A DNA stretch of 64,000 bases from Marivita sp046591575 (GTDB lineage: Bacteria > Pseudomonadota > Alphaproteobacteria > Rhodobacterales > Rhodobacteraceae): positions 56,353 to 120,352 of the forward strand of contig NZ_JBIQWA010000009.1 in assembly GCF_046591575.1 (NCBI RefSeq), in the 5' to 3' direction. Below the pieces are notes generated by a model. The model was not told the origin of the DNA, searched no databases, and saw nothing but the letters and a program-made list of their open reading frames with translations. This document shows positions 50,873 to 59,252 of this stretch, one piece after another; position 1 is the stretch's first letter, and each line of letters begins with the position of its first letter. A program made the position numbers and the translations under genes.

Positions 50873-53206
50873 TCAATGGACCTGTCCCCGCTCGGTCTCG
50901 CCATCCACGTCTGTCGCGCGGTGTTTTTCGTATTCGGCATCGGCGAGGTCATCGACCACCTGGCGCAAGGCCTCCGTGTTGGCCGTGGCGGCATCGGATT
51001 GCAGATAGACCTTGGCGACATAGAGCCGGTCGAGACGATCCTCGAGAACCTTGTCCAGCGCATCGGCATCGCCGGATGTGAGCCGGTCGAGTTGGCGCAC
51101 GTCCAGCACCCGCGCGATCTCCTCGCGGAAGGCGTCCCGCTCCGCCTCGGTTTCGAAGGGCGCGGACAACTCCCCTGCCCGCTCATGGTCCAGAACACGC
51201 GCGATTTCGTCTGAGAGGCGGCCGGATCGGTCAGACAGCGGTGCAGTTTCATCGCGGGCCGCGAGGATGTCGTCGCGCGTGCCAACCCCAAGTCCGTCGC
51301 GCAACTCGCTTTCGCGGCGGACCTGATTGATGGCCTCCGTGTCCCGTATCTCGACGACAGCGGCATAGGTCGCGCCGAGCCCGCGGGCGAGGTGGGACGG
51401 CATGTCCGGATAGCGCTCCCTGAATTCATCCGTGACAGCATCTGCAACGGGCGTGCGGATATCGCGTCCCTCCATGATCCGGTCGACCTCGCGGGTGATC
51501 TCGCTGGCGCGGGCCGCATCGGTAATGGTCTCCCTGTAAGGCTCAGACCGGTCAATCACATCGCCGGGGCGTGCGAGCAGATCCGGGTGTGCCTCGAGAT
51601 ATGCACGCTGCTCCGTCTCAATCCGGCGCTCTGCCTTTGAGACCACCTCCCAGTCCCGGTCTTCGATCCGCTGCGCTGTCAGGCCCTCTGCGCGCATCTG
51701 CTGACGGATTGTCCCTTCCATCGCCCGGACCGCGTCCCGGTGATAATGGAACCGCTCGCTGATCGGTTCCGCTTCCATGACGCCATCCCGGCGCAGCACG
51801 TTCTCGCGCTCCAACAGCGTGCCAAGTTCCACATGCACGTCATTCAGGATGTCACGCGCCTGTTCCAGATCGGCGCGGCGCTCGAGGTTCAGATCGCGCG
51901 CCTCAGCCACCTTGGAGAGATCATCTGCGATCCATTGATGCTCCAGCGCGGCATTCGCGGCCCCGGTCTCGATCCGCGCCACCACTTCCGATGTGCTGAT
52001 CCCGGCGCCCCGTAGCGCTGCGTCGATCCGAGAGCGCAGGCGCGGCTCTGTGAGGCGCTCCAACTGGCTCTCTTGGATGTTTGCCTCGGAATAGACCCCG
52101 CCCTCCGAGGGCGCCTCTGACAACGTGCTCGAACGCAATCCGAGCGGCTGCATGTGCTGGACCTGCGTCTGGATCTCGATAAGGCGCTTTTCCAGCACCG
52201 GACGTTCCGCATCGGACTTCTCTGCGATCATGCCCTGCACCCGCGCGAGCTTCTCCGCATAGAGGCTTCTCAGATCCTCAAAGCTTTGATCCTCGGCCAT
52301 ATACACATCTCCTGTTCGATCCATCTGTCCGCCATGCGCCAGCACCTCGCCCGCGCGAAAAAGTGCCGCGGCGATATCCTCGCGGGCCTCCCGGGAGGCC
52401 TCCGCGGCAAGCGAATGGTAGACGGTTCTGGTGTTGGCGATCTCCGCCAGCGTCCGCGTTAGGTCCTGCCCAACACGTTCCCGCTCGCGGGGCGCGCGGC
52501 CCTCTTCTTTCGCCGCATAAACCTCGCGGGTAGGGGCGGGGTAATGCACGACCCCGCGATCCACCCGGCGCGTGGCTTCCAGGCGCACACCATACTTCTC
52601 GGCCTCCTCGACCATGGCGAGGCGGAAATCGTCATAGTTGAACCGGTGGTTGCGCCCGAGGAAGAAGAACTCGCCTTCTTGCGAGCGGCGGTTCAGCACC
52701 AGATGCGCATGCGGGTGATCGCGGTCCTCATGCACAGCGATGATGTAATCGAAATGCCCCGCATCAGTCTGGAAGAACCGCTCGGCCACATCCGTCGCAA
52801 TGTCGCGCACATCCTCGCCGCGCGTGCCGATGGGGAAGGACATGAGCATATGGGTGGTCTGTCCCAGCTTGGGCTTGAAGCCCGCATCCCACCGCTTGGC
52901 AAAGCGCTCGGTGAGGTCCTTGATATCCTTTGCCTCGAGCTTCGCCTTGCCATCCAGAAATCCGCTCGAGTCCACGATATGGGTCGACTTCGTGGTGAGG
53001 TAATCGAGCTGGTTTGAGAGCTGCGATTTGGTATGCGTACCCCCGCTTCGGATTGCCTTGAAAACCGCCGGCCGATGCCCTGCTGCCGCGCGCGTCAACT
53101 GGGTCTGCTTGGCCACGTGCAGCCCCTGCATCGAGCCCCGGACGCGGCTCCAGCCATCTCGGAAGACCTCGCCCGTGACGGCATGGACGGCATCATTCAG
53201 CCGCAT
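50873..53206 (-). CDS. VirD2-like relaxase
   Basis: DNA-nicking relaxase of 777 aa. The N-terminal domain carries the metal-binding three-His motif in IIAVHEDRDHPHAHLVLNRR and an upstream Tyr (QLDYLTTK) likely to attack the nic phosphate. A Rhizobiaceae-type VirD2/MobP-like assignment is likely. The remaining 500 residues are helical, charged and without a helicase motif. ATG 53206 has GGGAG 7 nt upstream. Its start overlaps mobC and its end overlaps virD4. Confidence 0.9.
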   Translation of the reverse strand: MRLNDAVHAVTGEVFRDGWSRVRGSMQGLHVAKQTQLTRAAAGHRPAVFKAIRSGGTHTKSQLSNQLDYLTTKSTHIVDSSGFLDGKAKLEAKDIKDLTERFAKRWDAGFKPKLGQTTHMLMSFPIGTRGEDVRDIATDVAERFFQTDAGHFDYIIAVHEDRDHPHAHLVLNRRSQEGEFFFLGRNHRFNYDDFRLAMVEEAEKYGVRLEATRRVDRGVVHYPAPTREVYAAKEEGRAPRERERVGQDLTRTLAEIANTRTVYHSLAAEASREAREDIAAALFRAGEVLAHGGQMDRTGDVYMAEDQSFEDLRSLYAEKLARVQGMIAEKSDAERPVLEKRLIEIQTQVQHMQPLGLRSSTLSEAPSEGGVYSEANIQESQLERLTEPRLRSRIDAALRGAGISTSEVVARIETGAANAALEHQWIADDLSKVAEARDLNLERRADLEQARDILNDVHVELGTLLERENVLRRDGVMEAEPISERFHYHRDAVRAMEGTIRQQMRAEGLTAQRIEDRDWEVVSKAERRIETEQRAYLEAHPDLLARPGDVIDRSEPYRETITDAARASEITREVDRIMEGRDIRTPVADAVTDEFRERYPDMPSHLARGLGATYAAVVEIRDTEAINQVRRESELRDGLGVGTRDDILAARDETAPLSDRSGRLSDEIARVLDHERAGELSAPFETEAERDAFREEIARVLDVRQLDRLTSGDADALDKVLEDRLDRLYVAKVYLQSDAATANTEALRQVVDDLADAEYEKHRATDVDGETERGQVH

Positions 53207-53786
53207 GGGCAAACTCCCTCAGCGCGGCCGTGGCCTGCAGCTGCATCGCGTCACGACGGCGGCGCAAGAGCAGATCGATCTCGTCAGCGGAATCGAGGAT
53301 GAAGCGCGCCAGCCCGCGCATCTGCGCGAGGCGCAATTCGGAGAACTCGGCACTCGTGCCGCCTACGGCCCCCTGCCCCATCCGGTTGGCCCGCGTCATC
53401 TGCTTGGCGATCTGCGCAACCCCATTGCCAACCTCGTGCAGAGAGGCGCGGTAGCGCGCCATCTCTGCTGCCATCTGCGCGTCCGGAACGAACACCCCGC
53501 CTGCCGTCTGAATGAGCCGCCGCAGCCCCTCGGCCCTGCTCTCGATCCCCGCCTTCGCCAACACCGCGTCGAGCGCCTCAAGCTCCGCAGCCGTGACCTT
53601 CACACTGACCGCCGAGACCGGGATCGCGGCATCCATCTGACGCTCGGCATCGGCTTTCAGGACGTAGCGAACGGCCCGCGATGTGACCTCGAAACGCTCA
53701 GCCAGCTCAGACGTCGACACACCCTCCGCGGCCTCGCGGACGATCTGCATCTTCTCGATCTCTGTCAGGCGTTTTGTTCGGGACAT
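53193..53786 (-). CDS. mobC: MobC-like relaxosome accessory protein
   Basis: Protein of 197 aa with an N-terminal helix-turn-helix (VSTSELAERFEVTSRAVRYVL) and a MobC-like C-terminal part (ASLHEVGNGVAQIAKQMTRA). It probably binds oriT and helps the relaxase. ATG 53786 is chosen at MSRTKRL; a GTG 30 nt upstream is open. It is the first gene of the mobC-relaxase-virD4 operon, 58 nt after the operator motif at 53844. Confidence 0.8.
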   Translation of the reverse strand: MSRTKRLTEIEKMQIVREAAEGVSTSELAERFEVTSRAVRYVLKADAERQMDAAIPVSAVSVKVTAAELEALDAVLAKAGIESRAEGLRRLIQTAGGVFVPDAQMAAEMARYRASLHEVGNGVAQIAKQMTRANRMGQGAVGGTSAEFSELRLAQMRGLARFILDSADEIDLLLRRRRDAMQLQATAALREFAHAAE

Positions 53787-53843
53787 GCGGAAGAAAGACC
53801 CCCTATTTCCTGCCACCTTCCACCAAGGCTGCCCCTACCTTAC

Positions 53844-53857
53844 GATAATATACCTCG
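53844..53857. promoter_or_regulatory. Transfer-region operator, copy 3 (mob operon)
   Basis: GATAATATACCTCG matches the 29667 palindrome in its left half and centre (11 of 14). It is 58 nt upstream of mobC (minus strand). ATACGTACGT lies just beyond it. Confidence 0.4.
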
Positions 53858-54008
53858 CTGTCAATTATATACGTACGTCGCATTCAGTCTCAGGCAGCCT
53901 TGGTGTCCGCTTCCCCCGCGGCCCGTAGGGACGCGGACCTGCCCCCTCACCACCGGGTGACCCACTTGCCATAGGGGTCCCCTTCCCCAGCACCGCCCGA
54001 GGGTTTGG

Positions 54009-54028
54009 CCGAACACGCATGTGTTCGG
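54009..54028. repeat. Inverted repeat CCGAACAC
   Basis: CCGAACAC-GCAT-GTGTTCGG: perfect 8-bp arms with a 4-nt loop, in the non-coding region upstream of mobC. Together with the nested repeats to its right it may be part of oriT. Confidence 0.6.
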
Positions 54029-54057
54029 ACCGAACCGCGGGCGGGCGCAAACCCCAC

Positions 54058-54187
54058 CGACAGGGCGGACAGGCAGGGTCAAGGAGGGCCAGATTTGGCT
54101 TGCCAAATCTCTGCCGCAAAAACCGGGAGGCCCTGGCCGATAGGTTTTTGTGGATGGCCCCCTTGAGGCTGACTGTCCGCCCTGTCG
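54058..54187. repeat. Large inverted repeat enclosing a hairpin (possible oriT region)
   Basis: CGACAGGGCGGACAG (54058-54072) is exactly repeated in inverse at 54173-54187: 15-bp arms 100 nt apart. Inside is a second perfect inverted repeat, AGATTTGGC-TT-GCCAAATCT (54091-54110). No convincing gene overlaps it. Its position next to mobC and the relaxase makes it a candidate transfer origin; the nick site itself is not identified. Confidence 0.5.
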
Positions 54188-54300
54188 CGGCCTGATCATT
54201 CCGGGCGGCGATCGTTCTTTGAGCGCGCGGTGACCGGCAGCTTCTCGAGGTCGCATCAGGCGATCTGACCGTCGGACCCGGCATCCCTGGAATAGGGATC

Positions 54301-54331
54301 GGGCCGCCCCAAGATCGTCCTGGGGCGGCCC
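54301..54331 (-). terminator. Terminator hairpin of the DUF736-like gene
   Basis: GGGCCGCCCCA / TGGGGCGGCCC, a perfect 11-bp GC-rich stem with a 9-nt loop, 17 nt after the stop of the minus-strand gene at 54348-54554. Confidence 0.65.
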
Positions 54332-54347
54332 ATCCTCGTCAGAGGAT

Positions 54348-54554
54348 TCAGTCCTGGGGATCCTTCGCGCTCGGCGGGAACATCACCAGCTCCGAGACCG
54401 CGACGGGGAAGTCGAGCTTGAGGCTGAAGAACTCCGAGCCGTCCCCGTTGCGGGTGTTGCGGAACATCGCGCCCACGCGTTGGAAGCGGGTGCGCTCCTG
54501 GCCATCGGTATCGGTGAACTTGACGGGGACGGTAGCGACGTAGTGGTTGGTCAT
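54348..54554 (-). CDS. Small DUF736-like plasmid protein
   Basis: Product of 68 aa: NHYVATVPVKFTDTDGQERT, RFQRVGAMFRN and FFSLKLDFPVAVSELVMFPP. The fold looks like one compact beta domain of the kind found in DUF736/plasmid single-strand-associated proteins; such genes are frequent in alphaproteobacterial plasmid backbones and lack a known function. AAGGAG lies 8 nt before the ATG. A decayed inverted copy lies at 54742-54910. Confidence 0.75.
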   Translation of the reverse strand: MTNHYVATVPVKFTDTDGQERTRFQRVGAMFRNTRNGDGSEFFSLKLDFPVAVSELVMFPPSAKDPQD

Positions 54555-54741
54555 TTGGTTTACTCCTTGTTGCGATGGGGATCACCCGGCACGGGGGCAG
54601 GAGGCCCGGTCGCAAGCGCAAATGCGGAGGGTCCGCGGCCAGCCGTGGAAGCCGTATTTGTGCTTGCCGAAGCGTGAGCTGAGGGCACAGACGGGCCGAC
54701 CCCGTGCGATCCACATCAATGAGCAAAAAGGAGAGACCCGG

Positions 54742-54910
54742 ATGACCCTTGCCATCACGCCGCAGCCACCATCCACGTCCTCGTCCCGCCAAGCCTGGCC
54801 GGGGAGCTGACGGAGCCCGCCCGCGTGGGTGCGATGTTCCGAAACCTACCCGAGGGACGCGCAAGTCTTCAGCCTCAAGTGCGACGTCTCGACCCCTCGC
54901 GTCTTGCATT
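54742..54910 (+). pseudogene. Decayed copy of the 54348 gene
   Basis: Starts with a good signal (AAAGGAG before ATG) and, after a one-base shift near 54760, reads VLVPPSLAGELTEPARVGAM then FRN, matching RVGAMFRN of the gene at 54348-54554. DNA similarity continues (AGTCTTCAGCCTCAAG against AGTTCTTCAGCCTCAAG) but with indels that destroy the frame. It is in inverse orientation to the intact gene. Confidence 0.5.
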
Positions 54911-55062
54911 GCTGACGATGTGCGTGAGGTGCGCCCCATCCCCAGCCCGCACCGATGCGGATGGGCCGCGCTCTGACGGACCGGGGAGAGGGATGACGGT
55001 GCTGGCCGCAGCGAGCTGGCGATCACGCCTGACCGACCGCACGCGCCATGAGACATGACGAA

Positions 55063-55187
55063 AGGGCCGCGCCAAGCGCGACCCCCTCTCTTCAATCCTG
55101 CGACGCCTTCTTCGCCGGGTCCGCAACCCGCATGACCGTCAGACCTTTCGCTTCCGCCTTCTGCCCGAGGTTCAGGGGAACCCCATT
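55063..55187 (-). pseudogene. Duplicated 3' end of the DUF2493 gene with its terminator
   Basis: From 55187 to 55092 the minus strand encodes VPLNLGQKAEAKGLTVMRVA then DPAKKASQD, nearly identical to the C-terminus of the protein at 56344-57273. The terminator-like hairpin that follows (55063-55084) also mirrors the one at 56316-56337. Only about 32 codons remain. It lies directly downstream of the GSU2403 gene, so that gene is flanked by two direct copies of this segment. Confidence 0.75.
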
Positions 55188-55194
55188 GCGGCAC

Positions 55195-56220
55195 TCACAC
55201 TCCCAACCCGTCGAGGATTAGTTTCGTCTTAGGCATCCGCTTCAGCGAGTTGCCGATATGCTCCCTCCAGCGCGGGCCAACCTCCAGAGCAGCGGCACAG
55301 GCGCGGGCCAGGTCATCAGGGCGATCCTCGGCCATTGCCTCGATCATGAAGGCCGCCTGCTCGCGGTCCTTGGCCGACTTGAGGCTCCCCTCCCCGTCCC
55401 GCCGCCGATCAGCAACGATCAATTTGTGGATCGCATAGCGCTCTGGACGCGGGACCTGCACGAGTATGCCGGATCGATAGATCGCCGCCGCATGGATCGG
55501 TTCGGCAATCAGGAAATTGAGATAGTTCAATCCTTGGGCGTTCACGCCCAATGCGGGCAAATCGCGGATGGTCTCATCTCCGAATGCCGGGGTCAGAAAC
55601 TCGACCAACTGGCCACTCCCGCCTTGCGCCCATCGCCAGGTCCGACCTTGGTCAAGAGCCGGTAAGGGATCAAATTTGAGCGCCGCGAAGGTCTCGGCCA
55701 GACCCGGGTCAACCTGATCCTGCAGCGCCACGCTGAGCTTTTCGAACTGGGCGATGTCGATATCGCCGGTGTTGGCCATGCCGCCAATAGGCAGGCGGAT
55801 ACCAAGCTCGCCTTCATAGAGGCGAAATGCATTGGTTCCGACGATGGTGCCACCCAAACGGAAAGTCCCGGCAGCCGCCATCGCCGACAGGATGGACCCC
55901 GTTGCCCGATCGGTGGGCGTCATGCCTTCCGCGCGCAAGAGCCGAACAAGCCTCGACCGTTCCGCCTGCCGATCCTTGGCGGTCGCGCGCAGGTCCTCGA
56001 TCCGGTCGATTCGTGCACGCGTCTCGTCACTGTCCTCGCCGATATAGATGAACCGCATCTCGGTTCCAACGCGCCGCGCCGCATACCAATAGGCCTTGTC
56101 GCCGCGTTCTTTGAGCGTCGGCTTGCCTTCCACACCGGACAAGGCGTCGTCCTTCAGGAGCCGCACCAGGTCGGTATAGGCGCTCATTGCGATGCTGCTG
56201 AGTGGGGTCATGCCAATCAT
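55195..56220 (-). CDS. GSU2403-type nucleotidyltransferase-fold protein
   Basis: Protein of about 341 aa. The N-terminal helical region (TDLVRLLKDDALSGVEGKPT, KAYWYAARRVG) precedes a polymerase-beta-like nucleotidyltransferase core: FRLGGTIVGTNAFRLYEGEL, then TGDIDIAQFEKLS with the D-x-D metal site. This matches the GSU2403 family. Members are related to AbiEii/MenT-type toxins but their activity is unproven. The start is uncertain: ATG 56220, ATG 56187 and others are possible, none with a strong ribosome-binding site. It is bounded by duplicated DUF2493 3' ends. Confidence 0.8.
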   Translation of the reverse strand: MIGMTPLSSIAMSAYTDLVRLLKDDALSGVEGKPTLKERGDKAYWYAARRVGTEMRFIYIGEDSDETRARIDRIEDLRATAKDRQAERSRLVRLLRAEGMTPTDRATGSILSAMAAAGTFRLGGTIVGTNAFRLYEGELGIRLPIGGMANTGDIDIAQFEKLSVALQDQVDPGLAETFAALKFDPLPALDQGRTWRWAQGGSGQLVEFLTPAFGDETIRDLPALGVNAQGLNYLNFLIAEPIHAAAIYRSGILVQVPRPERYAIHKLIVADRRRDGEGSLKSAKDREQAAFMIEAMAEDRPDDLARACAAALEVGPRWREHIGNSLKRMPKTKLILDGLGV

Positions 56221-56315
56221 TTCCAAGTTTTGCTTGGCACACGTATACCTATCAAAACATAAAATTGCTAGGCATAAGGTTTTGGGGAACCGTCACGCCG
56301 ATGAGGAACGACGAA

Positions 56316-56337
56316 AGGGCCGCCCGAAGGCGACCCT
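56316..56337 (-). terminator. Terminator hairpin of the DUF2493 gene
   Basis: On the minus strand AGGGTCGCC-TTCG-GGCGGCCCT followed by TTTCG, directly after the DUF2493 stop codon. The tetraloop and short T run fit an intrinsic terminator. Confidence 0.65.
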
Positions 56338-56343
56338 CGCAGT

Positions 56344-57273
56344 TTAAGTCTCCGCAGTCTTCTTAGCCGGGTCAGCAACCCGCATGACCGTCAGGCCTTT
56401 CGCTTCCGCCTTCTGCCCGAGGTTCAGCGCGACCCCGTTGCCGCCGAAGAGAACAACCCCAGTCGCCGCGAACTTGTCGTCCAGCATTTCGTCGTTGCAC
56501 TTGAACGGTGCCGCCCGCCCGTGCGCGGACCAGCGCGGATCGAAGCGCGCCTGTGCGACCCCGCGTGCCCGGGCCCACCGAGCCGCAATCATCTCCGCCC
56601 CGTGCTTGCCACCCTTGTGGCAGAGGAAGATCTCCTGGTTGCGGTTCTGCTTGATCCGTTCGCGAACCTTGTCGAGCGTGTTGAAGATCACATCGACATC
56701 GGTCCAGTCGGTGGCGCCTGAGACGATCAGGGGAACCCCCTCGACTTTCGACTTCTCGGCGGTCTCGCGGTCGTGCTGCTCCAGGAGCTGCCGCGCCTCG
56801 AAGACCGCCCCGGTCTCTTGCGCCCGGCCGCTCACCCGCGACCCGGCTGCCGGGATGAAGGCGTGGCCCGTCTCGACCTCGTAGCATTCCGCTGCCGCCT
56901 CGCTCATCACCTCGATGGCGCCGACGATCTCGCGCAGCTGCAGAAAGCGCGCCTGCGCCTCCTCAATGGCGGTCTCGGCGATCTCCGATCCGTCGTGAGC
57001 TTTTGCCAGCGCGCCGATCTTGTCGGCGGTGCGGTCGACCTCCTTGCCAAGCGCCACCTTGCGCCGCTGCAGGATCGTGGCGAGCCCATGGGCCAGCGGT
57101 TCGATCTCTGCTTCAAGCCCGGTCCCGCGCAGCCGCCCGAGCAAAGCCTCGAAGCTCTCGCGGATGATGTGGTCGGTCAGCACGTGATCCTCGGGGATCG
57201 GCAGCTGCGCGTCCTTCTCGGTCAGGCCGAAAAGCTCGATGGTCTCGTAGGTGTTCGCATTGTCATAAGCCAT
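56344..57273 (-). CDS. DUF2493-domain plasmid protein
   Basis: Protein of 309 aa. A helical N-terminal part (20-170) is followed by the DUF2493 domain, a SLOG/TIR-like Rossmann fold: VPLIVSGATDWTDVDVIFNT, IFLCHKGGKHGAEMIAARWA, DEMLDDKFAATGVVLFGGNG and LTVMRVADP. The GATDWTD motif is typical. Such genes are common on Rhodobacteraceae plasmids and their role is unknown; the fold suggests nucleotide binding. ATG 57273 has GGAG 7 nt upstream. Confidence 0.85.
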   Translation of the reverse strand: MAYDNANTYETIELFGLTEKDAQLPIPEDHVLTDHIIRESFEALLGRLRGTGLEAEIEPLAHGLATILQRRKVALGKEVDRTADKIGALAKAHDGSEIAETAIEEAQARFLQLREIVGAIEVMSEAAAECYEVETGHAFIPAAGSRVSGRAQETGAVFEARQLLEQHDRETAEKSKVEGVPLIVSGATDWTDVDVIFNTLDKVRERIKQNRNQEIFLCHKGGKHGAEMIAARWARARGVAQARFDPRWSAHGRAAPFKCNDEMLDDKFAATGVVLFGGNGVALNLGQKAEAKGLTVMRVADPAKKTAET

Positions 57274-57324
57274 GTCTGGTCTCCAGTATTCAGTTGCAAG
57301 GCCACCACGTGAGTGTGGGGGCAT

Positions 57325-58007
57325 GGCCGAATGCCTGGTTTCCGAATCTGCCCGGGTCAGGGACGGCGCAGCCGCCGGCTTGCCGGGCGCAAAAGTTTTC
57401 CGAGCGCAGCAACTGACACATGCGCGCCCTCACGCACGGGACCGCCCCGCGTCACAGGCCCGGCCTTCGCCGAAAAGTTTTGCGATCCTTGACGCGGGCT
57501 GATTTGGGGGCCATCCGGAGGATATGCTTCCGCACTCATGTGTGTGTGTTTTGACGGTAGGTTTGCCCGACCCGAGCAGGCAAACGGCCCGACCGGACGC
57601 GGGAGACGGATGAAGCGGCGGGATCGTTTTGCCCCGCAAAACAGACCAGAGCGCAATCTGGCGGAGCGGTCGGGGAGGGACGTGCTCGCGAGGCGGGCAA
57701 ACCGGGGGCCTGGGTGCGACGCCGCGGTGAGGCCGCATGGCCGAATGCGCGACGGACCGAAGGGCCGTTCTCCCCTGCGACACGCGAAGCCGAGCAGGGG
57801 AGGCCACAAGGCTGGGACTCAGGTCAATGATCAAGTCATGCCGCTTCTAAGAAGCGGTCGCGTCGGAAACGTTAATGTCATATATGGGACGTCCGGCAGG
57901 ATGGACCAGAAACAATCATTCGCTATTTAGCGGCACGGAAGCGCTCACTATTTGAAAGTGGGTCAACTCGACAGCCTTCAGTCAGCTTGGCGACAAAATG
58001 ACCAATG
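57325..58007. other. GC-rich intergenic region
   Basis: About 680 nt between the DUF2493 and RES genes. Long frames exist on both strands (57357-57834 minus, 57538-57930 plus) but all are Arg/Pro-rich without ribosome-binding sites, the usual artefact of GC-rich DNA. I see no gene or clear repeat here. Confidence 0.45.
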
Positions 58008-58754
58008 CTAAGCCGCCAGAATATCTTCGTCTTGGCCAAGGTCGCGGGGATCGATCGAATTGTCCTCGTCACCTCCAGAGTTGTCGAAAGCATAAAGCGA
58101 CGAAACCTTTTCACCATCCCATGAGTACCTGAAGTGCTCACCTTGAATTGCACGGTCAAGCACATTGCCATCGAGCACGCAAATGCGAGTGCCGCTTGGT
58201 CGTTCGAATGACCGGAATAGCACGCCTGACAAACCTTCGGTCTTGGCGCGCTCCCAAAGCAACTTTCCAAGTTTACGCCGTTCTGATTGACAAAGCTCAA
58301 CAGGCAACGCTCGTAGGTCTAAGAACGCGCCAGACACCTTTCGGCTTAGCATCCGCATGTCAAGCCCGATTGGAGCTTCCGCCGTGCGGCTAAGGAACAG
58401 CGCTCTTTTCGCAACCGAGACCGCCAAGGCTGTCTGTTTGTCTTGCGACATCTCTAGGCATCGTACGAACCGGTCGAAGAACCAACTACCTTCCGGATTT
58501 GAATAGGCGAACGGGGCATGGTTCCAGTTCTGAAAACGTGGAGACACATCATCTGCGGTCACACAACCTTGCCCTAGCAGGCGCTGCTTTTCCATAACAC
58601 GAGGGTTATGAAGATCTGCGACAGCCGCGACCTGGTCGTCGCGCCCACCCGCGATGCGCTGATAGAGCGGCACAGGTGGAAATCGAGACGGGATAAGCAC
58701 ATAGAAAACGCCATTGATCTGCTTTACGTCGAAGTCATCCACCGCGTTGTGCAT
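58008..58754 (-). CDS. RES-domain toxin
   Basis: Toxin of a RES-Xre pair, 248 aa. RES toxins deplete NAD+ or ADP-ribosylate targets. Visible signatures are RFPPVPLYQRIAGG (first Arg), PFAYSNPEGSWFFDR with the functional Tyr/Glu region, and GVLFRSFERPSGTRICVL. ATG 58754 overlaps the end of the antitoxin by 20 nt, as in other pairs of this type. Its larger size compared with the usual 150-170 aa reflects an N-terminal extension. Confidence 0.8.
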   Translation of the reverse strand: MHNAVDDFDVKQINGVFYVLIPSRFPPVPLYQRIAGGRDDQVAAVADLHNPRVMEKQRLLGQGCVTADDVSPRFQNWNHAPFAYSNPEGSWFFDRFVRCLEMSQDKQTALAVSVAKRALFLSRTAEAPIGLDMRMLSRKVSGAFLDLRALPVELCQSERRKLGKLLWERAKTEGLSGVLFRSFERPSGTRICVLDGNVLDRAIQGEHFRYSWDGEKVSSLYAFDNSGGDEDNSIDPRDLGQDEDILAA

Positions 58755-59127
58755 CAAGATATTCTCTTACTTTGTAAATATCGACAACGTTACCACCAAG
58801 CATCACGTCGAGTGCGCTTCGATCATCAAAAAACGCGTTCGGCTTTTTTATCCACCCATCCGCCGCTTCAGGGTTCGGCAACACAATTTGCAGAGACTTG
58901 TAGATGCCGAGCAGGTGAGAAATGCGTTCGATAGTGTCATGCGGAAGATTGCCACCGGATTTCTTCCACTTGAAGAACGTCGAGCGCCCCGGCGAGCCAA
59001 GCAGCGTTATCTGCTCATCAGTCGAGAGCTCCCAGTCTTCGGCAAGTCTCGAAAAAGCATCCATAATGGCTGGAATCCTGATGTTGTCCGCGCCGGGTTG
59101 AAGCGCAGAACCTATATGTGGTTGCAT
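58735..59127 (-). CDS. Xre/MbcA/ParS-type antitoxin
   Basis: Antitoxin of 130 aa. A DUF2384-like C-terminal domain follows an Xre-like HTH (LSTDEQITLLGSPGRSTFFKWKK). ATG 59127 has AGGAGG 4-5 nt upstream. Its promoter (-35 TTTGGA at 59166-59161, -10 GATAAT at 59143-59138, 17-bp spacer) is overlapped by the palindrome at 59146-59168, so it probably represses itself. It is divergent from the CBASS-like operon. Confidence 0.82.
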   Translation of the reverse strand: MQPHIGSALQPGADNIRIPAIMDAFSRLAEDWELSTDEQITLLGSPGRSTFFKWKKSGGNLPHDTIERISHLLGIYKSLQIVLPNPEAADGWIKKPNAFFDDRSALDVMLGGNVVDIYKVREYLDAQRGG

Positions 59128-59145
59128 TGATCCTCCTATTATCCG

Positions 59146-59184
59146 CTTTTGGACTTGACGTCCAAAAGAGTCCCTATGTAGACT
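59146..59184. promoter_or_regulatory. Shared operator and promoters of TA pair and CBASS-like operon
   Basis: Perfect inverted repeat CTTTTGGAC-TTGAC-GTCCAAAAG (59146-59168). It overlaps the antitoxin promoter (minus) and a plus-strand promoter TTGACG (59155-59160) - 18 bp - TAGACT (59179-59184). GTCC/GGAC half-sites recur to 59200. The antitoxin is the obvious candidate binder. Confidence 0.6.
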
Positions 59185-59252
59185 GTCCATATGAGGACTC
59201 AAATCTTAGTTTAGTCCGAATTGGCGAAGATGCAACAAAAAGGAGCAGTGCA

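Noticed and set aside
53861..54284. Two overlapping minus-strand frames of 131 and 139 codons upstream of mobC.
   Set aside because: Both cross the nested inverted repeats, are rich in Arg and Pro and lack ribosome-binding sites; read instead as a structured non-coding region.
54256..55194. A 312-codon minus-strand open frame.
   Set aside because: It is a shifted reading of the DUF2493 remnant and of the DUF736-like gene, with Arg/Pro-rich composition and no start signals.
57357..57930. Long open frames on both strands before the RES gene.
   Set aside because: Low-complexity, Arg/Gly/Pro-rich products without ribosome-binding sites; typical of GC-rich non-coding DNA.
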